A DNA stretch of 28,307 nt, from positions 2,632-30,938 of the forward strand of contig DISF01000105.1 of assembly GCA_002421985.1 (NCBI GenBank). Reading direction: 5' to 3'. Each line of letters starts with the position of its first letter. The first letter of the stretch is position 1. The translations under genes and the position numbers were made by a program. The notes below the pieces were generated by a model. It was not told the origin of the DNA. It did no database searches and saw nothing but the letters and a program-made list of their open reading frames with translations. This stretch comes from Roseovarius sp. UBA6217. GTDB lineage: Bacteria; Pseudomonadota; Alphaproteobacteria; Rhodobacterales; Rhodobacteraceae. Of the stretch, positions 25,117 to 28,307 are shown in pieces.

Positions 25117-27306
25117 ATGAGGCAAGGTTGGCTGCGGTTTGGGGGCGCGATCATGGCGCTTGGCCTTTGTCTGATGCTGTGGCCCTCGCAGGGCCACGCC
25201 GAGCGCGCGCAGGCCTCGGTGCATGTCTTCGGCAACAGCCTCGTGCATCACCTCAGCGACAGCCCCGCCACCGCCGTGCCGTGGTGGCTCGGGCGGCTGG
25301 CGCGCGCGGGCGGCAAGGACTTCGCCCTCACCGGCCAATGGGGCCTGCTGCGCGATTTCGCCCGCGACGGCATGGTCGACCGCTGGTCCTTTGACGGCGT
25401 GCGCCGCCCGCGCGGGGCGGTGGATACGGTACTGGTGACGCCCGCGAATTTCATCCAGCATCGCGCCCCCGATGCCGCGTTCGAGGGCGACAATCCCGAG
25501 GGCGCGACGCCGCTTTCCGCCACGCTGGCGGCCATCGACGCCGCCCTCGCCCGTGCGCCCGGTGCGCGGGTGATGATCTACGAGGGCTGGCCCGACATGG
25601 GCGGCTATGCCCGCCGTTTTCCACCCTCGGAGCGCGCGCTGGCGCGCTGGCACGGCTATGCGCTTTCAGACTATCACGACTGGTTCCGCGCCTATCTCGC
25701 CGCGCTGCGCGAGGCACGCCCCGAGGCCGCGATCACGCTCTTGCCGGTATCGTCGGTGCTCTCGGGGCTGCAAACCGGCCTGCTTGAGGATGTGCCCGTC
25801 GAGGCGCTTTATACCGACAACGCGCCGCATGGCACGGCCACGCTCTATTTCCTCGCCGCCCTCGTCACCTATACCGCGCTTTACGACGCCCCCGCGCCCG
25901 CCACGTTCGACATCCCCGAGGATATCCACCCGGCGGTGCGCGACCGCTATGCCCGCATCACCGACGAGATCGCGCAGGCGCTTGGCCTGCACGACCGCGC
26001 CGAGGCCACAGAGGCACCCGAGGCCCCTGCCACGCCCGGCACGCCCGGGCCCGGCACCGGCATCGCCAGCCCCAGCCTCGCAATGGGGCTGAGCGGTATC
26101 GCCGACTGGTCGAGCCAGCATCCGTTCATCGACGTGATGAAGACCGCCCGCCCCTGGATCGGCCACACAACCGGGGAATGGGGGGCCTTCCCGGCGCAGG
26201 CGCTGCGCGCGGGCGGCTACCTGAGCGATACCGGCTGGCCGCTGGCCCTGCCCGAGGGCGCGACATCGCTCGAATCCTTCCTCTTCACCGATCAGCCCGA
26301 GGGTGCCACCCACCTGAGCGGCCGCTACCTCTTGCGCTATGAGGGCGAGGGCGTGCTGCGCGTCACGGGCCGCGCCGACAATGTCCGCCACAATTACGGC
26401 ACGCGCGAAATCCGATTTGACTATCGCCCCGGAGACGGGCCGGTGGTGCTGTCCCTGCTGAAAACCGACCCCGACGATCCCCTGCGCGCCATCTCCATCC
26501 TGCGCGAGGATCATATCGCCCTGCACGAGGCGGGGGCGATCTTCAACCCGCTCTGGATCGACAGGATCGCCGATCTGCGCCTTGTGCGGTTCATGGACTG
26601 GCAGTTCACCAACGGCTCGGATCAGGTGACATGGGAGGGCCGCCCCACGCCCGGCGATGCCACCTATGCCTGACGCGGCGCGCCGGTCGAGGTGATGGTG
26701 GCGCTTGCCAACCGCATCGGCGCCGATCCGTGGGTCAACATGCCCCACGCCGCCGATGACGCCTGGATGCAGGTTTACGGGATGCGCGCAGCGCAGATGG
26801 CGGCGATCTGGCGCGAGGCCTTCACTGACGCGCCGGGCAGGCTCTCGGTGGTCGCGGGCGTGCCTACCGGCTGGCCGGGGCTGGAACAGCCGATGCTCGC
26901 CGCGCCGCTCGCCATGGCGGGCGGGCAGATCGACACCGCCCCGGTCGAGCATTTCGACGCCTATGCCGTCACCGGCTATTTTGGCCACGAATTGGGCACC
27001 GAGGAGATGGAAGCCCCCGTCGAGCGCTGGATCGCCGCCAGCCGCTCTGTCGCCCGCGCCCGCGCCGCCGAGACCGGGGAAGAGCCGGAGGCCTACCTTG
27101 CCCGCCACGGTTTCGATCTCGCGTTTGATCTCGCGGCCGAGGCGCTTCGGCGCGGCTCGCTCGGGGCGTTGCTGGCTGAAAGCCTGCCCTACCACGCCCA
27201 AATGGCGGCGCGTCACGGGCTGGATCTGGTGCTGTATGAGGGCGGCACCCATGTCGTGGGCCACGGAGCCGTCACCAATAACGACACGCTCACCACATAT
27301 TTTTGA
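25117..27306 (+). pseudogene. Decayed secreted SGNH-like protein gene, interrupted by in-frame TGA
   Basis: The ATG at 25117 follows GGGAG. A signal peptide (residues 1-28, ending GHA) precedes an SGNH-hydrolase-like part (~33-300): VHVFGNSLVHH, IYEGWPDMGGY and a late DIHP block. A Pro/Ala/Thr linker (~296-322) leads to a second, beta-rich domain. An in-frame TGA at 26671-26673 ends the first part (519 codons). The same frame stays open from 26674 to 27306 and reads RGAPVEVMVALANRIG...LVLYEGGTHVVGHG; related proteins, as I remember them, have Trp at the stop (AWRG). DDAWMQVYGMRAAQ also looks like a join across a missing segment, and the C terminus ends early at TTYF. The function is unknown; relatives are annotated loosely as cellulose-binding-like or hypothetical proteins. 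The product is most likely inactive. Confidence 0.8.
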
Positions 27307-27469
27307 TTTTCCGGACAACTTGCTGAATGATCGGGACCTTCACTCCTGCTATAAATACAGCGTCAGGCAAGCGCATCAGGCGCTTTACCTAGACCCCGCG
27401 AAACCCCGTCAGGCCTTTGGCCTGGCAGCCCCAAACTCCCACGCCCGCGTGAACGAAGAAGCTGTGCCC
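27303..27469. other. Intergenic foreign-looking segment after the truncated gene
   Basis: Homology-like coding with the pseudogene stops around 27300 and a more A/T-rich stretch begins. It holds a TGCTATAAAT element (27347-27356) resembling an extended -10 box without a well-spaced -35, and a short perfect hairpin CAGGCC-TTT-GGCCTG (27410-27424). No gene is seen here. It is probably the left part of an inserted mobile or rearranged segment. Confidence 0.4.
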
Positions 27470-27745
27470 ATGGTCAAGGCCGCCAAATACATGTCACAGG
27501 AGCAGGCTCCAGCCGGCACTGGTGGCATGGGGCGGGCACGGGGTCACAGCGTCAAGCCACCGAAAAAGAAGCCAACCCTCGCGGATTGGCACAGATATCT
27601 GGAACTGATGGCACGGTTGGTCATTCATGACCCTGTCTACATCCCGATCTTCAAACGCGTCGAAGCCGAGATCGCAAGAGCCACCGAAGAAGAGGACGTG
27701 ATCAGCCGGGCACGCAAGATCGCGGGGGCGGCGGGCCCTCGTTAG
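27470..27745 (+). CDS. Small basic hypothetical protein, 91 aa
   Basis: I do not recognise this protein. The ATG at 27470 was picked as the first methionine after the junction; a GTG at 27449 (VNEEAVPM...) is also possible, and no clear ribosome site supports either. The frame remains open upstream only because it runs antiphase through the pseudogene. The protein has a basic Gly/Lys-rich N-terminal third (GRARGHSVKPPKKKP) and a helical C-terminal part (LADWHRYLELMARLVIH, then FKRVEAEIARATEEEDVI). It could be a complete small protein or a fragment of a larger gene. Its place between a truncated gene and a transposase suggests accessory DNA. Confidence 0.5.
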   Translation: MVKAAKYMSQEQAPAGTGGMGRARGHSVKPPKKKPTLADWHRYLELMARLVIHDPVYIPIFKRVEAEIARATEEEDVISRARKIAGAAGPR

Positions 27746-27846
27746 AAAGCGATCCCTTGCAAAAGCTTCTGGGCACCTCGAAAAATTGCCCTGACCTGAC
27801 CCCGGCGGTATGATGGCCGCGAAGTTCCATGGCTTGGGGTTTGGCG

Positions 27847-28307
27847 ATGGCGCAGATGGGTTTCTTTGATCTTTCGGACCGCTACGCGAGCCTTGATGCC
27901 AAGCGTGACCCGCTGGTGGAGATCGACGCGGTCGTGCCGTGGGAAGAGTTTCGCCCGGTGCTGGAACGGGTCTGGCGCAAGCCGGATGCGGAGGGGAAGT
28001 CTCGGGCGGGGCGCAAGCCGATGGACGCGGTGCTGATGTTCAAGACGCTGGTGCTCGGCGCGCTCTACAACCTCAGCGACGACCAGATCGAGTATCAGGT
28101 GCGCGACCGGCTTTCGGCCAGGACGGTTCCTTGGTCTGGGCCTTGAGGACCGCGTCCCCGACGCCAAGACCGTCTGGCTCTATCGCGAGGGGCTTGCGCA
28201 GGCGGGCATGGTCGAGGCGCTGTTCAAGCAATTTGACGGCTATCTGGCGCGGCAGGGCTACATAGCGCGGGGTGGGCAGATCCTGGACGCGTCCATCGTG
28301 CCGGTGC
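27847..28307 (+). pseudogene. IS5-family transposase, frameshifted, continues past window end
   Basis: The N-terminal part MAQMGFFDLSDRYASLDAKRDPL, with VPWEEFRPVLERVW, GRKPMDAVLMFKTLVLGALYNLSDDQIEYQVRDRLS, is the DUF772-type DNA-binding region of IS5-family transposases; the ATG at 27847 fits the family start better than 27829. After RDRLS the frame goes to a stop at 28144-28146. The expected continuation FLGLGLEDRVPDAKTVWLYREGL...GGQILDASIVPV is found in the next frame from 28127 to the window end and includes the first catalytic Asp (ILDAS). Comparison with family sequence suggests one extra base between 28117 and 28124. No terminal inverted repeat could be defined. The element is probably inactive unless frameshifting occurs. 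Confidence 0.88.

Noticed and set aside
26671..26673. TGA as a selenocysteine codon
   Set aside because: The neighbouring sequence suggests Trp at this position, I see no convincing SECIS-like stem directly downstream, and the gene shows other signs of decay.
27746..27828. Terminal inverted repeat of the IS5-family element
   Set aside because: The left end must lie near here, but the right end is outside the window, so no repeat pair or target duplication can be shown.
1..28307. CRISPR array, tRNA or rRNA gene
   Set aside because: I saw no regularly spaced repeats, no cloverleaf with a T-arm in a suitable place, and no rRNA-like sequence.

Overview
This is 28.3 kb of GC-rich DNA (dense CCG/GCG coding, few A/T runs) from an alphaproteobacterium, almost certainly a Rhodobacteraceae (Roseobacter-group) member. 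The main reasons are the gene order rpoZ-rsh-DUF2062-pdxJ-acpS-lepB-rnc-era-DUF1491-recO, the H-NOX-like/diguanylate cyclase pair, and the character of the individual proteins. Most of the window is ordinary chromosomal housekeeping sequence; the accessory signal lies in the last ~3 kb and in a few insertions into conserved neighbourhoods.

Layout. (1) 1-3080, plus strand: the 3' part of pepN (aminopeptidase N), a strong GC hairpin, then an unrecognised 425-aa protein. (2) 3187-4871, minus: a translationally coupled pair made of a divergent H-NOX-like protein without the heme-ligating histidine and an HNOBA-GGDEF diguanylate cyclase. (3) 4969-6605, plus: a TPP (THI-box) riboswitch followed by an ABC ATPase and permease of the thiamine/pyrimidine-precursor type, without a substrate-binding protein gene. 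(4) 6739-18000, minus: a long co-directional run folK, rpoZ, rsh, DUF2062, pdxJ, acpS, a NhaP-type antiporter with cyclic-nucleotide-binding domain, lepB, rnc, era, DUF1491, recO. Many joints are 4-bp overlaps or short gaps, and GTG starts are common. (5) 18122-20688: a NYN-domain nuclease-like protein and a YqaA-type membrane protein (plus), a secreted small cytochrome c (minus, sharing its stop palindrome with the previous gene), and ispH (plus). (6) 20837-24901, minus: a dapC-like aminotransferase followed by ftsK. (7) 25117-28307, plus: a decayed secreted SGNH-like protein gene (in-frame TGA, probable internal deletion, lost C terminus), abruptly followed by unrelated DNA with a small unrecognised ORF and the 5' part of a frameshifted IS5-family transposase that runs off the window.

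Together the genes cover the stringent response and transcription (rsh, rpoZ), cofactor synthesis (pdxJ, folK, acpS, thiamine-regulated uptake), RNA and DNA maintenance (rnc, era, recO), secretion (lepB), isoprenoid synthesis (ispH), peptidoglycan/lysine precursors and chromosome segregation (dapC, ftsK). I found no convincing new multi-gene defence or biosynthetic system. The points most worth a second look are the histidine-less H-NOX homologue coupled to an intact diguanylate cyclase, the riboswitch-controlled transporter without its binding protein, and the mobile-element-associated decay at the right end.
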